The translations under genes were made by a program, and so were the position numbers. 42,257 nt of DNA from JABDPF01 sp036351575 (GTDB lineage Bacteria > Pseudomonadota > Gammaproteobacteria > Xanthomonadales > SZUA-36). A model generated the notes under the pieces. That model was not told the DNA's origin. It did no database searches and saw only the letters and a list, made by a program, of their open reading frames with translations. This document shows positions 23,798 through 31,522 of the stretch, piece after piece. Position 1 is the first letter of the stretch; each line of letters starts with the position of its first letter. The stretch is taken from positions 1-42,257 of the forward strand of contig JAZBPJ010000042.1 of the NCBI GenBank assembly GCA_036351575.1, in the 5' to 3' direction.

Positions 23798-23826
23798 AAA
23801 AAACCCGCCACGCGGGCGGGTTTTTT
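23798..23826 (-). terminator. Intrinsic terminator after rpmG
   Basis: Read on the minus strand, a perfect GC stem (CCCGCC at 23804-23809 with 23815-23820) is followed by six T. The matching A run on the other side makes it symmetric. It lies just past the rpmG stop and ends the rpmB-rpmG transcript before mutM. Confidence 0.85.
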
Positions 23827-23848
23827 ACAGGTACGCGAAAAGCGGCGA

Positions 23849-24016
23849 TCACTTGATCTTGCCTTCCTTGTACATGACGTGCTTGCGTACGACCGGGTCG
23901 TACTTCTTGATTTCCATCTTTCCGGGGGTGTTTTTCTTGTTTTTGTCGGTCGTGTAGAAGTGACCGGTTCCGGCAGACGATACCAGGCGGATCTTATCTC
24001 GTGCGCTCTTGGCCAT
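23849..24016 (-). CDS. rpmG: 50S ribosomal protein L33
   Basis: A 55-residue protein translated on the minus strand from ATG (24014-24016) to TGA (23849-23851). It begins MAKSARDKIRLVSSAGTGHF and continues YTTDKNKKN, KMEIKKYDPVVRKHVMYKE, which is clearly bacterial L33. It has none of the four zinc-binding cysteines of the C+ form, so this is the cysteine-free paralogue type. GGAGG (24026-24030) precedes it. The gene follows rpmB after a gap of 14 bases and ends at a strong terminator. It was identified by direct translation, being too short for long-ORF filters. Confidence 0.97.
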   Translation of the reverse strand: MAKSARDKIRLVSSAGTGHFYTTDKNKKNTPGKMEIKKYDPVVRKHVMYKEGKIK

Positions 24017-24030
24017 TGTTCAAGCCCTCC

Positions 24031-24267
24031 TCAGATTTTTTCGCCGCGTGACCGCAGGTCGGCCAGGACTGCATCGATGCCTTTCTTGTCGATGATGCGC
24101 AGGCCCTTGGTCGAGACGCGAAGTTTCACCCAACGGTTCTCGCTTTCCACCCAGAAACGGTGGCTGTGGATGTTGGGCAGAAAACGCCGCTTACTCTTGA
24201 TATTCGAGTGCGACACGTTGTTTCCGGTTATAGGTCTTTTTCCGGTGACCTGGCAAACTCGTGACAT
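24031..24267 (-). CDS. rpmB: 50S ribosomal protein L28
   Basis: A 78-residue L28 with the typical start MSRVCQVTGKRPITGNNVSHS, the NIKSKRRFLPN segment, and the WVKLRVSTKGLRIIDKKG end region. Length and composition (many Arg and Lys) fit. A textbook sigma-70 promoter lies at 24307-24335, about 40 bases upstream, and the gene is followed by rpmG and a terminator, so rpmB-rpmG form one transcript. Confidence 0.98.
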   Translation of the reverse strand: MSRVCQVTGKRPITGNNVSHSNIKSKRRFLPNIHSHRFWVESENRWVKLRVSTKGLRIIDKKGIDAVLADLRSRGEKI

Positions 24268-24306
24268 TGGGATTCACCCTGAATTCTTACAAAAAATTAG
24301 CCGCTC

Positions 24307-24335
24307 TTTATACCCTGATCGGGCTTGTCGTGCAA
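24307..24335 (-). promoter_or_regulatory. Sigma-70 promoter of rpmB-rpmG
   Basis: On the minus strand TTGCAC (24330-24335) and TATAAA (24307-24312) are separated by exactly 17 bases. This is the best-matched promoter in the window and fits the high expression expected of ribosomal protein genes. Confidence 0.8.
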
Positions 24336-24363
24336 GACCCGGCCGCGTTTTTGTCCGGTTTTT

Positions 24364-25020
24364 TCAGATCAGGCCGCGGGCCGCCATGGACACCGGGTTT
24401 CCGTCGCCCACGACGAAATGATCCAGCAGCCGGATGTCCAGCAGGCCGAGCGCTTCTTTCAGGCGGCGCGTGATGGCCTGGTCGGCCAGGCTGGGTTCGC
24501 TGACGCCGGATGGGTGGTTGTGGGCCACGATCAGCGCGGCGGCCCCCAGTATCAGGGCGCGCTCGGCCACCACCCTGGGGTAAACGGTCGCGCCGTCGAT
24601 CGTTCCGCGAAACAACTCTTCAAACGCGATGACGCGGTGGCGCGTATCCAGGAACAGGCAGGCAAACACCTCGTGGCGGCAGTCCCGGAGTGCGGACTTC
24701 AGGTAGTCCCGGGTCGAGTCCGGGCTTTCCAGCGGGCGTCCCCTTTGCAGGGTTTCACCGAGAAACCGCCGGCCCAGTTCCCTCACGGCGCACAGCTTTC
24801 CCGCCTTGACCGGGCCCAGGCCCGGCTGACGTTCCAGCGTGGCCCGGTCTGCCAGGAACAGGCCGCGGAAACCGCCGAACTCGCCAAGCAGGGCGGAGGC
24901 CACGTCCAGGACCGGTTTGCGCGACATTCCGGTACCCAGAAGCAGCGCCAGCAGTTCGTGGTCTTGCAGCGCCTCCGGTCCCTCTTCGGCCAGTTTCTCA
25001 CGCGGCAGTTTTTTGCTCAT
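24364..25020 (-). CDS. radC: RadC/JAB-domain DNA repair-like protein
   Basis: A 218-residue RadC family protein. An N-terminal helix-hairpin-helix region (residues about 1-95, with LGPVKAGKLCAVRELGRR) is followed by a JAB1/MPN metalloprotease-like domain. The metal motif AHNHPSGVSEPSLAD supplies the His-x-His...Asp set, and the EELFRGTIDGATVYPR strand lies before it. Its cellular role remains unsettled despite the name. The start is placed at ATG 25020; the open frame runs further upstream, but no other ATG or ribosome binding site fits. The gene precedes rpmB on the same strand, as in E. coli. Confidence 0.92.
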   Translation of the reverse strand: MSKKLPREKLAEEGPEALQDHELLALLLGTGMSRKPVLDVASALLGEFGGFRGLFLADRATLERQPGLGPVKAGKLCAVRELGRRFLGETLQRGRPLESPDSTRDYLKSALRDCRHEVFACLFLDTRHRVIAFEELFRGTIDGATVYPRVVAERALILGAAALIVAHNHPSGVSEPSLADQAITRRLKEALGLLDIRLLDHFVVGDGNPVSMAARGLI

Positions 25021-25130
25021 GCAGCCATTTTCATGCTCCAGCGGCTTTTCCGGTAGAGGAAAACACCTCGACCGCCTGTCATCCTGGCGCTTTCGGCCGG
25101 CGCAACGAAGAAGCGTTTGCGCCTGATGCT

Positions 25131-25139
25131 TGATATGAT
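25131..25139 (+). promoter_or_regulatory. Possible extended -10 of dut-algC
   Basis: TGATATGAT fits an extended -10 (TGnTATnnT) 67 bases before dut. No -35 box is clear. It stands in the 186-base divergent gap between radC and dut. Confidence 0.4.
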
Positions 25140-25206
25140 GGAATACGGTGTCAGGGGGCGGGACAGGGTCCTGGCCCGGCTTCAGCAAAGGGTGAAACAA
25201 GAAACA

Positions 25207-25662
25207 ATGAAACCGGTACAAATCAAGATACTCGACCCGCGCCTGGGAAAGGAATTCCCGCTTCCAGAATACGCCACTGGCGGGTCGGCCGGCATGGATC
25301 TGCCCGCCTGCCTGGATGAGCCGCTTACCGTCGCCCCGGGCGAGACACGCCTGATTCCCACCGGCTTTGCCATGCACATGCAGGAGACCGGCCTGGCCGC
25401 CGTGATCCTGCCGCGGTCCGGCCTGGGCCACAAGCATGGGATCGTGCTGGGCAACCTGGTCGGTCTCATCGACAGCGACTACCAGGGACAGGTATTCGTT
25501 TCCTGCTGGAACCGCTCGCAGGACGATTTCACGGTCGAGCCGGGCACGCGGATCGCGCAGCTCGTGTTCGTTCCGGTGATCCAGGTGCAGTGGGAACAGG
25601 TTGACGAGTTCGAGACTTCCGAGCGCGCTGCCGGTGGCTTCGGACACACCGGGCATCGTTGA
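25207..25662 (+). CDS. dut: dUTP diphosphatase
   Basis: A 151-residue trimeric dUTPase that splits dUTP into dUMP and PPi, keeping uracil out of DNA. All five family motifs are visible: GSAGMDL, PRSGLGHKHG, GLIDSDYQGQ with the catalytic aspartate, RIAQLVF, and the C-terminal GGFGHTG arm. ATG 25207 is used although the open frame begins at 25117, because homologues begin at this methionine. The ribosome binding site is weak. It is divergent from radC and lies 12 bases before algC. In related genomes coaBC usually sits between radC and dut; it is missing here. Confidence 0.97.
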   Translation: MKPVQIKILDPRLGKEFPLPEYATGGSAGMDLPACLDEPLTVAPGETRLIPTGFAMHMQETGLAAVILPRSGLGHKHGIVLGNLVGLIDSDYQGQVFVSCWNRSQDDFTVEPGTRIAQLVFVPVIQVQWEQVDEFETSERAAGGFGHTGHR

Positions 25663-25674
25663 GGCAGCAGGAAT

Positions 25675-28185
25675 ATGGACATCAAGGCTAAATTACCGGA
25701 ATTCATCGCGGCCGGGGACCAAAAGAGAGTCCATCCGGTCGTTGTCATCCTGCTCGGCGCAATCGGCGTGTTCGTCATCGCCGCCGCCGTCTGGCTCTAT
25801 TTTTCCGACTCGCAGGCCGTCAGCCGGGCCGAAAAAGCCAGGGCCCAGGGGCAGATCGTGCTCGAGCAGATCATCGAACCGCTGCAGCGGTACGAGCAAT
25901 CGGTCAACGATCCGCAGGTCCAGGCGCTGGCGCTGAACGTCATGGAGAACCCGGCGGCCAGCCAGGCGCTGCTCGACTGGCTGCGGGAACGTGAACCGGC
26001 CGTTCGAAGCGTCGAAGTGTTCAGAAGCGAAGAAATCGATACGCTGGTTCCCGATGCGCTCGGCGCAAACGGCTACGCCAAGCTGGACCTGGCGATGTCC
26101 GTGATCGAGGGTAAAAAATCACTGGTCCAGATCCACGGCGTGCTCGATCCGCCGATGCTCTTTGACGCCATTCCCGTGCAGGAAGGTGGGCAAACCCTCG
26201 GTGTCCTGGTGATTTCCGCAGATCCCTCGCTGGTGATCGACCCGTTTCATCCCGAGTATTCCGAGCTCGGCTTTGTCCGCCTTGCCCAGTACAACGGCCG
26301 GCAGCCGCTGACCGTGCTGAAAGAATTCGGCGACCCGTCCCGGGCCGGCGACATACCGGAGCGCCTGCTCGTGCCCGGCACCATGCTGCGGGTGGAAATC
26401 CCGCAGGTCAGCCATGTCAGCGTGTTCGGCGAAAATACCTTCCTGTTGCTTGTCGCGGCCGGGCTGCTGAGCATCGCCGGTGCGATCGGACTGTTCGTGC
26501 TGAGCCGGAAACAGGGAGCAAAAGAAGAGATCAGCAAGCCGGCGGTGACCGGGAGCCCTGCAGAACCGGCGCAGGCAATCGAAGCGGTGCCGGGCGAGTC
26601 GGCAGCAGAAGCTTCCCGGGAAGAAACGCCTGAAGACCCGGCATCGGCGCCCGGAAAAGCTGTGCAGGACGCCGACTTTGATCGCCCGGCGGCGCAAGAG
26701 CCGGAACCCGAAGCGGTCCCGCAGGAAATGCACTTGCGGTATGACATCGAGGAACGGCGCCGCCAGCGCGAGGCCAAGCATGAACCGGTCGCACTCGACC
26801 GGAGCATTTTCCGCGCATATGACATTCGCGGCGTGATCGACAAAACCCTCGACTCCGGTATTGCCAGAAAAATCGGCCAGGCCGTCGGCAGCCGTGTCCT
26901 CGAGGACGGCTCGGCTCCCGTGGTGGTCGCGCGGGACGGCCGCCTGTCCGGTCCTTACCTGATGGAAGGCCTGGTCGAAGGCCTGCTCTCGACCGGCTGC
27001 GACGTCATCGATATCGGCGCGGTGCCGACAGGCGTTTTGTACTACGCGGCGCACGAATTCGCGTCCGGCTCGGGCGTCATGATCACGGGCAGTCACAATC
27101 CGCCGGATTACAACGGCCTGAAGATCATGGTGGGCGGCGATACGCTTTACGGCAACGCGATCATGGCGCTGCACGATCGTATCGTGGCCGGGGATCTTAA
27201 AGTCGGCGAGGGCAAAGTTGAGCAGCGCGACGTGCTGCCGGATTACATCCAGCGGATCGTGGACGATGTAAAAATCGAAAAACCGCTGCGGGTGGTGCTG
27301 GATTGCGGTAACGGTATTGGCGGCGTCTGTGCGCCGGACGTGCTGCGGGCGCTGGGTGCCGAGGTCCTTCCCCTGTACGACGAGGTCGACGGCACGTTCC
27401 CGAACCACCACCCGGATCCCAGCGAACCCGAAAACCTGAAGGACCTGATCGAGTCCGTTCGCCTGATGGACGCCGATCTCGGCCTGGCCCTGGACGGCGA
27501 TGCCGACCGCCTGGGCGTCGTGACGCTGGCGGGTGACATCATCTACCCCGACCGCATCCTGATGCTGCTGTCGCTCGACGTACTGGACCGCAACCCCGGC
27601 GCGACCATCCTGTTCGACGTCAAGTGCTCGGCGCACCTGCCCCGCGTGATCAGCGAGGCCGGCGGCAAGCCGATGATGTACAAGACCGGCCATTCGCTGA
27701 TGAAAGCGAAGATGAAGGAAATCGGTGCGCCGTTCGGCGGTGAGATGAGCGGGCACTTTTTCTTCGGCGAACGCTGGTACGGCGTGGACGACGGCATCTA
27801 CGCCGCCGCGCGCCTGCTCGAGATCCTGGGTGGAACGGAGACGCCGCCGGAGGCCATCCTGGGCAGCCTGCCCGCCAGCTTCAGCACCCCGGAACTCAAA
27901 GTCGGGATGGACGAAGGTGAAAACCATCCTTTCGTCGAGGCATTCACGGCGGCGGCAACCGAGGCCGCACGGATCGGCGGTCTGTTCGAAGGTGCTGAAA
28001 TCACCACGATCGACGGTCTGCGCGCCGATTTCAAAGACGGCTGGGGCCTGGTTCGCGCCTCGAATACCACCCCGGTGCTGGTCGTCCGCTTCGACGCCGA
28101 CAGCGAGGATGCGCTGAGCCGGATCAAGGAGTTGTTCCGGGCCCAGATTCTGGCCTTGCGGTCCGATCTCGACCTGCCGTTCTGA
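25675..28185 (+). CDS. algC: Phosphomannomutase/phosphoglucomutase with membrane sensor-like N-terminus
   Basis: An 836-residue protein. The C-terminal 450 or so residues are a full alpha-D-phosphohexomutase: phosphoserine loop TGSHNP (Ser473), metal loop DGDADR (607-612), sugar-binding GEMSGH (690-695) and phosphate-binding RASNTTP near 796. The enzyme interconverts mannose or glucose 6- and 1-phosphates for surface polysaccharide precursors. The N-terminus is membrane-bound: one helix at about 22-43, a periplasmic region of about 210 residues, a second helix near 254-276, and a Glu/Ala/Pro-rich cytoplasmic linker to about residue 370. Long AlgC forms of this kind are known in Pseudomonas relatives. 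It follows dut by 12 bases. Confidence 0.93.
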   Translation: MDIKAKLPEFIAAGDQKRVHPVVVILLGAIGVFVIAAAVWLYFSDSQAVSRAEKARAQGQIVLEQIIEPLQRYEQSVNDPQVQALALNVMENPAASQALLDWLREREPAVRSVEVFRSEEIDTLVPDALGANGYAKLDLAMSVIEGKKSLVQIHGVLDPPMLFDAIPVQEGGQTLGVLVISADPSLVIDPFHPEYSELGFVRLAQYNGRQPLTVLKEFGDPSRAGDIPERLLVPGTMLRVEIPQVSHVSVFGENTFLLLVAAGLLSIAGAIGLFVLSRKQGAKEEISKPAVTGSPAEPAQAIEAVPGESAAEASREETPEDPASAPGKAVQDADFDRPAAQEPEPEAVPQEMHLRYDIEERRRQREAKHEPVALDRSIFRAYDIRGVIDKTLDSGIARKIGQAVGSRVLEDGSAPVVVARDGRLSGPYLMEGLVEGLLSTGCDVIDIGAVPTGVLYYAAHEFASGSGVMITGSHNPPDYNGLKIMVGGDTLYGNAIMALHDRIVAGDLKVGEGKVEQRDVLPDYIQRIVDDVKIEKPLRVVLDCGNGIGGVCAPDVLRALGAEVLPLYDEVDGTFPNHHPDPSEPENLKDLIESVRLMDADLGLALDGDADRLGVVTLAGDIIYPDRILMLLSLDVLDRNPGATILFDVKCSAHLPRVISEAGGKPMMYKTGHSLMKAKMKEIGAPFGGEMSGHFFFGERWYGVDDGIYAAARLLEILGGTETPPEAILGSLPASFSTPELKVGMDEGENHPFVEAFTAAATEAARIGGLFEGAEITTIDGLRADFKDGWGLVRASNTTPVLVVRFDADSEDALSRIKELFRAQILALRSDLDLPF

Positions 28186-28218
28186 AGATTGTCCATTGTT
28201 CACAAAGGAATTGCATTC

Positions 28219-28641
28219 ATGAAAAAAAGGATTATTGCCATTGCCGTTTTTGCCGCCCTCTCGTCGCCCCTTCTGGCTGACGGCGTCAAGGTCGACCCCG
28301 GCCTGTGGTCGATCACGACAACGACGCAGATGCCGATGCTGCCCGCGCCCCAGACCATGACCGTCGAGGAGTGTTTCGAAGACGACGTCATGGACATGGA
28401 CGAGTTGTCCACGGAGGACCTCGATTCCGACTGTACGTTCGAGCAGGGCGAGGTTGGCGATGACCGCATGACGTTTACCATCGACTGCCCGATCGAGGGC
28501 GGCAAGATGCACGCCGAGTGGTGGGTGGAGTCCGCGGGCGACAGCGCCACGGGCGAAGGCAAGATCAACATGGACATGCAGGGCATGGCCATGGAAATGA
28601 CCGTTTCCTGGGAAGGCGAGCGGATCGGGGATTGCAAATAG
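28219..28641 (+). CDS. DUF3617 family periplasmic protein
   Basis: A 140-residue protein with a signal peptide (MKKRIIAIAVFAALSSPLLA, cut after residue 20) and the DUF3617 pattern: a GLWSITTTTQMP strand early, two cysteines flanking an acidic insert (EECFEDD and DSDCTF), and a third near TIDCP. The mature protein is acidic and methionine-rich. It is a family of unknown function found in many proteobacteria. ATG 28219 has AAAGGA at 28204-28209. It follows algC by 33 bases and may be read through from it. A REP-like palindrome lies just past the stop. Confidence 0.8.
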   Translation: MKKRIIAIAVFAALSSPLLADGVKVDPGLWSITTTTQMPMLPAPQTMTVEECFEDDVMDMDELSTEDLDSDCTFEQGEVGDDRMTFTIDCPIEGGKMHAEWWVESAGDSATGEGKINMDMQGMAMEMTVSWEGERIGDCK

Positions 28642-28660
28642 GCCCGACAGGAAGAAAACC

Positions 28661-28691
28661 GGGGTCAGACTAGCTCAGCTACTCTGACCCC
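28661..28691 (+). repeat. REP-like palindrome, copy 2
   Basis: GGGGTCAGACTAG (28661-28673) pairs with 28679-28691 around a CTCAG loop, with one C-C mismatch, and is preceded by ACC as in copy 1. It shares nearly all stem bases with 10932-10962. It lies between the 3' ends of the DUF3617 and gshA genes. A T-run is absent, so termination is less certain here. Confidence 0.8.
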
Positions 28692-28715
28692 CTGTTTCAC
28701 AGGCCCGCGGCGGTC

Positions 28716-30080
28716 TCAGTACGAGCACTCGAAAAAGATCGGGTCGACCGATTCGTTCCACGGCCCGTGGTACAGCGCGAGCTTTCTCTCGGCCGGTGTT
28801 TCCCGGTTTTCCACGACCTGGCTGAGCGGTGAGAGGAATCCGGTCTCGTTGTCGCCCGCCCCGTTCAGACGGGCGCGCGCGGTCAATCCGCGGTTGGCCA
28901 GATCGACCACATCGGTAGCGATATCCAGCACGCTGCGGCCGCGGATTTCGGCCTTCAGGCCGAGACGCGGCACTTCTTCGCGCAGGCGAAGCCGCTCTTC
29001 CATGCTCCAGCCGGAGGCGAGGTCCCAGGCCGCGTCCAGGGTTTCCTGGTGGTAAAGCAGCCCGGCCCACAATGCCGGCAGTGCGCAGATTCGCCGCCAC
29101 GGCCCCCCGTCGGCGCCCCGCATTTCCAGGAAGCGTTTCAGGCGCACTTCCGGGAACGCGGTGGTCAGGTGGTCTTCCCAGTCTTTCAGCGTCGGCTTCT
29201 CGCCGGGCAGCGCCGGCAGCCGGCCGTCGAGAAAATCGCGGAAGGACTGGCCGGACGCGTCGAGGTAGGTGCCGTTTCGGTAAACGAAGTACATCGGCAC
29301 GTCCAGCATGTAGTCCACGTACTTCTCAAAACCCATTTCCCCTTCGAACACCCAGGGCAGCATGCCGGTCCGGTCCGGGTCGGTATCCTCCCAGACACGT
29401 GAGCGGTAGCTGACGAAGCCGTTGGGCCGGCCGTCGGTGAACGGCGAGTTGGCAAACAGGGCCGTGGCGACCGGCTGCAGGGCCAGCGCGGTGCGGAACT
29501 TGTGCACCATGTCCGCCTCGGAGCTGAAATCCATGTTGACCTGGATCGTGCAGGTGCGCGACATCATGTCGACGCCGAGCGTGCCGACCTTGTCCATGTA
29601 TTCGCGCATGATGCGGTAGCGCCCCTTGGGCATCCATTCCATTTCTTCGCGGCGCCATTTCGGCTGAAAGCCCATGCCGAGGAATGCAACGCCCAGCGGT
29701 TCGGATACGGCGCGAACCTGCTTGAGGTGGGTGTAAACCTCCGTGCAGGTCTGGTGGATGTTATCGAGAACGGCGCCGGAGAGTTCGAGCTGTCCGCCCG
29801 GTTCGAGCGTGATCGAGGCGCCGGTTTCGTCGACCAGCGCGATGATGCGGCCGTCCTCCAGGACGGGCTGCCAGCCGAATTGGGCGGCGAGCGCTTCGAG
29901 GATGGCGCGGATGCCCCGTTCACCTTCGTAGGGCAAGGGTCGCAGGTCGTCCAGGCGGTAACCGAACTTCTCGTGCTCGGTGCCGAGTTTCCAGTCGGTT
30001 TTGGGTTTGCAACCGCTTTCCAGGTACTCGACCAGTTCCGTTTTCGAATACACATGCGTCGACTGGGACTGCTTGTTCAC
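28716..30080 (-). CDS. gshA: Glutamate-cysteine ligase, GCS2 (plant/proteobacterial) type
   Basis: A 454-residue enzyme that joins glutamate and cysteine with ATP, the first step of glutathione synthesis. It belongs to the GCS2 family shared by plants, alphaproteobacteria and Xanthomonadales, not the E. coli GshA type. Visible: LGTEHEKFGY near the start, the ATP/metal segment ELSGAVLDNIHQTC, FLGMGFQPKW, and TCTIQVNMDFSSE. The start is GTG (complement of 30078-30080), with GGAGG five bases before it; the frame is open to 30215, but nothing supports an earlier start. It is monocistronic, divergent from murA with a 185-base gap. No gshB is in the window. Confidence 0.92.
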   Translation of the reverse strand: MNKQSQSTHVYSKTELVEYLESGCKPKTDWKLGTEHEKFGYRLDDLRPLPYEGERGIRAILEALAAQFGWQPVLEDGRIIALVDETGASITLEPGGQLELSGAVLDNIHQTCTEVYTHLKQVRAVSEPLGVAFLGMGFQPKWRREEMEWMPKGRYRIMREYMDKVGTLGVDMMSRTCTIQVNMDFSSEADMVHKFRTALALQPVATALFANSPFTDGRPNGFVSYRSRVWEDTDPDRTGMLPWVFEGEMGFEKYVDYMLDVPMYFVYRNGTYLDASGQSFRDFLDGRLPALPGEKPTLKDWEDHLTTAFPEVRLKRFLEMRGADGGPWRRICALPALWAGLLYHQETLDAAWDLASGWSMEERLRLREEVPRLGLKAEIRGRSVLDIATDVVDLANRGLTARARLNGAGDNETGFLSPLSQVVENRETPAERKLALYHGPWNESVDPIFFECSY

Positions 30081-30265
30081 TGGCGCCTCCGGGTGCCGCG
30101 ATAACCGGCTGACTGCAAAGCATACACGCCATCGTGGGCCGGATACAGGCGGCGATGCGACATGGCCGCATGCAACGTGGCGCTGAGCGGGCAATACGGC
30201 GCCAAAGCGCCGCAAACGACGCGACGCGGTACCCTGCTCCCGGTCGATGAACTATCATTGGCGCC

Positions 30266-31522
30266 TTGGATACCATCGTCATCAATGGCGGCAAACGGCT
30301 TTCCGGTACGATTGCGACCGGGGGCGCCAAGAACGCCGCGCTTCCACTGCTCTTCGCGACGCTGCTCGCCGACGGGCAGTACTGTTTTCGCAACGTGCCG
30401 CGCCTGCAGGACATCGAGTCCACGATCCTGCTGCTGGAACACCTGGATACCCGTGTCGAGCGCTCCGGCGATACGCTGCGCGTTTATTCCGGCGGCTGCC
30501 TGCACCGGGACGCGCCCTATGACATCGTGCGAAAAATGCGGGCAAGCATTCTCTGCCTGGGGCCGCTGCTCGCCCGGCATGGCCGGGCGCGCGTCAGCCT
30601 GCCGGGCGGCTGTGCGATCGGAACCCGCCCGATCAATCTGCACATCGAGGCGCTGCAGCAGATGGGCGCGGAAATCGAGATCGAGCACGGCGACGTCGTC
30701 GCCCGCGCGAAGCGGCTGCACGGGGCCTGCATCGTATTCGAGAACGCGACCGTGGGCGGCACCGAGAACCTGATGATGGCCGCTGCGCTTGCGCAGGGCA
30801 GCACCGTGCTGGAAAACGCGGCCAAGGAACCGGAAATCGTGGACCTGGCCGATTGCCTGGTGAAAATGGGGGCACGCATCGAAGGCGCGGGCAGCAGCGT
30901 GATCGAGATCGAGGGCGTGGACAGCCTGCGCCCTTGCGACCACACGGTGATCCCCGACCGGATCGAGGCGGGAACGCTGCTGGTGGCGGGCGCCATCACC
31001 GGCGGTGACGTGCGGGTCAACCACTGCGTGCCGGGTCACATCGACGCCCTGGTCCAGCGCATGGCCGAGGCCGGCTTTCGCATCGATGCCGGCAGCGACT
31101 GGGTGCGGGTCCTGCCCTGCGACGATTGGCGGGGCGTGGACGCCAGCACGGCGCCCTATCCCGGATTTCCGACCGACCTGCAGGCCCAGTTCATGGCCCT
31201 GATGACGATCGCCCGGGGTACGTCCGTCATCACCGAGCGCATTTTCGAGAATCGTTTCATGCACGTGCAGGAACTGGTCCGCATGGGCGCCAACATCACG
31301 CCGAAGACCCAGGTTGCCGTGGTGCGCGGGAAACCGGGCTGCCTCAACGGCGCGCCGGTGATGGCGACCGACCTGCGCGCCAGCGCCAGCCTGGTGCTCG
31401 CCGGCCTGGCCGCGGAGGGCGAGACCATCGTCAACCGTATCTACCACCTGGATCGAGGCTATGAAAAGCTGGAAGCAAAACTCAAAAAACTGGGAGCGGA
31501 CATTGAGCGCCGCCCGGCTTAG
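30266..31522 (+). CDS. murA: UDP-N-acetylglucosamine 1-carboxyvinyltransferase
   Basis: A 418-residue EPSP-synthase-fold enzyme that adds enolpyruvate from PEP to UDP-GlcNAc, the committed step of peptidoglycan synthesis. The N-terminal ATGGAKNAALPLLFATLL, the catalytic loop LPGGCAIGTRP with Cys116 (the fosfomycin target in E. coli, Cys115), and the C-terminal GLAAEGETIVNRIYHLDRGYE are all present. The start is TTG 30266; no ATG or GTG fits as well, and no clear Shine-Dalgarno sequence is seen. A TATCAT box at 30253-30258 is close enough for a leaderless mRNA. It heads a six-gene run of cell-wall related genes. Confidence 0.94.
   Translation: MDTIVINGGKRLSGTIATGGAKNAALPLLFATLLADGQYCFRNVPRLQDIESTILLLEHLDTRVERSGDTLRVYSGGCLHRDAPYDIVRKMRASILCLGPLLARHGRARVSLPGGCAIGTRPINLHIEALQQMGAEIEIEHGDVVARAKRLHGACIVFENATVGGTENLMMAAALAQGSTVLENAAKEPEIVDLADCLVKMGARIEGAGSSVIEIEGVDSLRPCDHTVIPDRIEAGTLLVAGAITGGDVRVNHCVPGHIDALVQRMAEAGFRIDAGSDWVRVLPCDDWRGVDASTAPYPGFPTDLQAQFMALMTIARGTSVITERIFENRFMHVQELVRMGANITPKTQVAVVRGKPGCLNGAPVMATDLRASASLVLAGLAAEGETIVNRIYHLDRGYEKLEAKLKKLGADIERRPA

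Noticed and set aside
26119..28512. A very long open frame on the strand opposite algC (about 797 codons)
   Set aside because: It mirrors the codon pattern of algC in GC-rich DNA, has no recognisable domain or start site, and algC is plainly real.
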